A DNA stretch of 5,888 bases from Desulfobacterales bacterium. Lineage in GTDB: Bacteria > Desulfobacterota > Desulfobacteria > Desulfobacterales > UBA5852. The position numbers were made by a program, and so were the translations under genes. The notes beneath the pieces were generated by a model, which ran no database searches, had not been told where the DNA came from, and worked only from the letters and a program-made list of their open reading frames with translations. This document shows, in pieces, positions 5,476 through 5,888 of this stretch; within the stretch, counting starts at the first letter, position 1; every line of letters begins with the position of its first letter. The stretch covers positions 1-5,888 of the forward strand of contig JASJBQ010000297.1 in the NCBI GenBank assembly GCA_030066455.1, given 5' to 3'.

Positions 5476-5888
5476 CTAGAGATGGCGCGCATGCCAGAAA
5501 CGAAATTCACGCCACGCGAGTTTTTCAGGATAGCGGGTGGCGAGGTGTCCCAGGTATTGCTGCCATCGATCGACGCGTTCACGCGATGGCCGACGGGTGC
5601 GGGCCGTGAGTTCCTCCGGAAAGCTGCGGCCGGGGGCACACAAGCCTTGGAGTTGATCGAGCTGGTATTCGAACCGGTCCGCCAGATCCGGTGCCGTCAC
5701 CGCAACCGCATAGATGCGCTCCATGCCGGGCGTGCCCTGAAGTTCGAGCACCCTTTTCCCGGCGTCGGCAAGCGGTGGAAACCGAAACCGCCGGCCAGAC
5801 GCCAGAACAGGCGCCAGCGTTTCAAGGTCCTGACAGCTGGACGGAAACAGCCGCGTGAGATCGCCGTTGGCATCCTGGGCAATCAGAA
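5476..5888 (-). CDS. DUF4384-like protein, C-terminal fragment (5' end outside window)
   Basis: Open from the window edge on the minus strand to TAG at 5476-5478, giving 136 visible residues. Residues 2-70 match the second half of a DUF4384 domain: IAQDANGDLTRLFPSSCQ (the DxxGxxxxLFP motif), FRFPP, then ELQGTPGMERIYAVAVTAPD, equivalent to the G-x-E-x-(I/V)-x-A-(I/V)-x-(T/V) strand of that family. The same motifs occur in the caspase two genes downstream. The last 60 residues are charged and helical (TARTRRPSRERVDRWQQYLG, then YPEKLAWREFRFWHARHL) and unassigned. The N-terminal part is missing, so it cannot be said whether this protein also carries a caspase, kinase or other domain. The transglycosylase starts 28 bases after its stop, so the two are likely cotranscribed. 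Confidence 0.75.
   Translation of the reverse strand, partial: LIAQDANGDLTRLFPSSCQDLETLAPVLASGRRFRFPPLADAGKRVLELQGTPGMERIYAVAVTAPDLADRFEYQLDQLQGLCAPGRSFPEELTARTRRPSRERVDRWQQYLGHLATRYPEKLAWREFRFWHARHL

Noticed and set aside
5448..5639. 64-residue N-terminal extension of the transglycosylase
   Set aside because: It would overlap the end of the DUF4384-like gene, precede the signal peptide with non-hydrophobic sequence, and has no ribosome site at the far start.

Overview
The window comes from a GC-rich, Gram-negative (double-membrane) bacterium. It carries the C-terminus of an RND permease, two proteins with OmpA-type peptidoglycan-binding domains, a lytic transglycosylase and several Sec signal peptides. 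The intergenic block and the pairing of caspase with DUF4384 domains resemble what I know from sulfate-reducing Desulfobacterota (Desulfosarcina-like genomes). That placement is an inference from style only; no taxonomic marker is present.

Layout. On the + strand, positions 2-367 are the 3' end of an RND efflux permease gene. After about 120 bases comes a secreted VWA-OmpA fusion protein (486-1586) with a complete metal-binding MIDAS motif. Positions 1587-2092 are non-coding and unusually structured: a heptamer repeat block arranged as nested inverted repeats, a 32-base near-perfect palindrome, and a larger nested inverted-repeat block. The - strand then carries a run of four genes converging on this region. 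In transcription order they are a DUF4384-like protein (5888-5476, cut by the window edge), an SLT lytic transglycosylase with a SPOR-like tail (5447-4629), a secreted caspase/metacaspase-type peptidase with its own DUF4384 domain (4455-3007), and a TPR-OmpA protein (2959-2093).

How the genes may work together. All four complete genes encode exported proteins. Between them they offer two peptidoglycan-anchored adaptors (VWA-OmpA and TPR-OmpA), one murein-cutting enzyme, one caspase-fold protease and two copies of a DUF4384 domain. The most interesting reading is an envelope-located protease module in which the caspase acts in the periplasm and is tied to the cell wall by TPR-OmpA. This is inferred from domain content and gene order; nothing here shows the trigger or the substrate.
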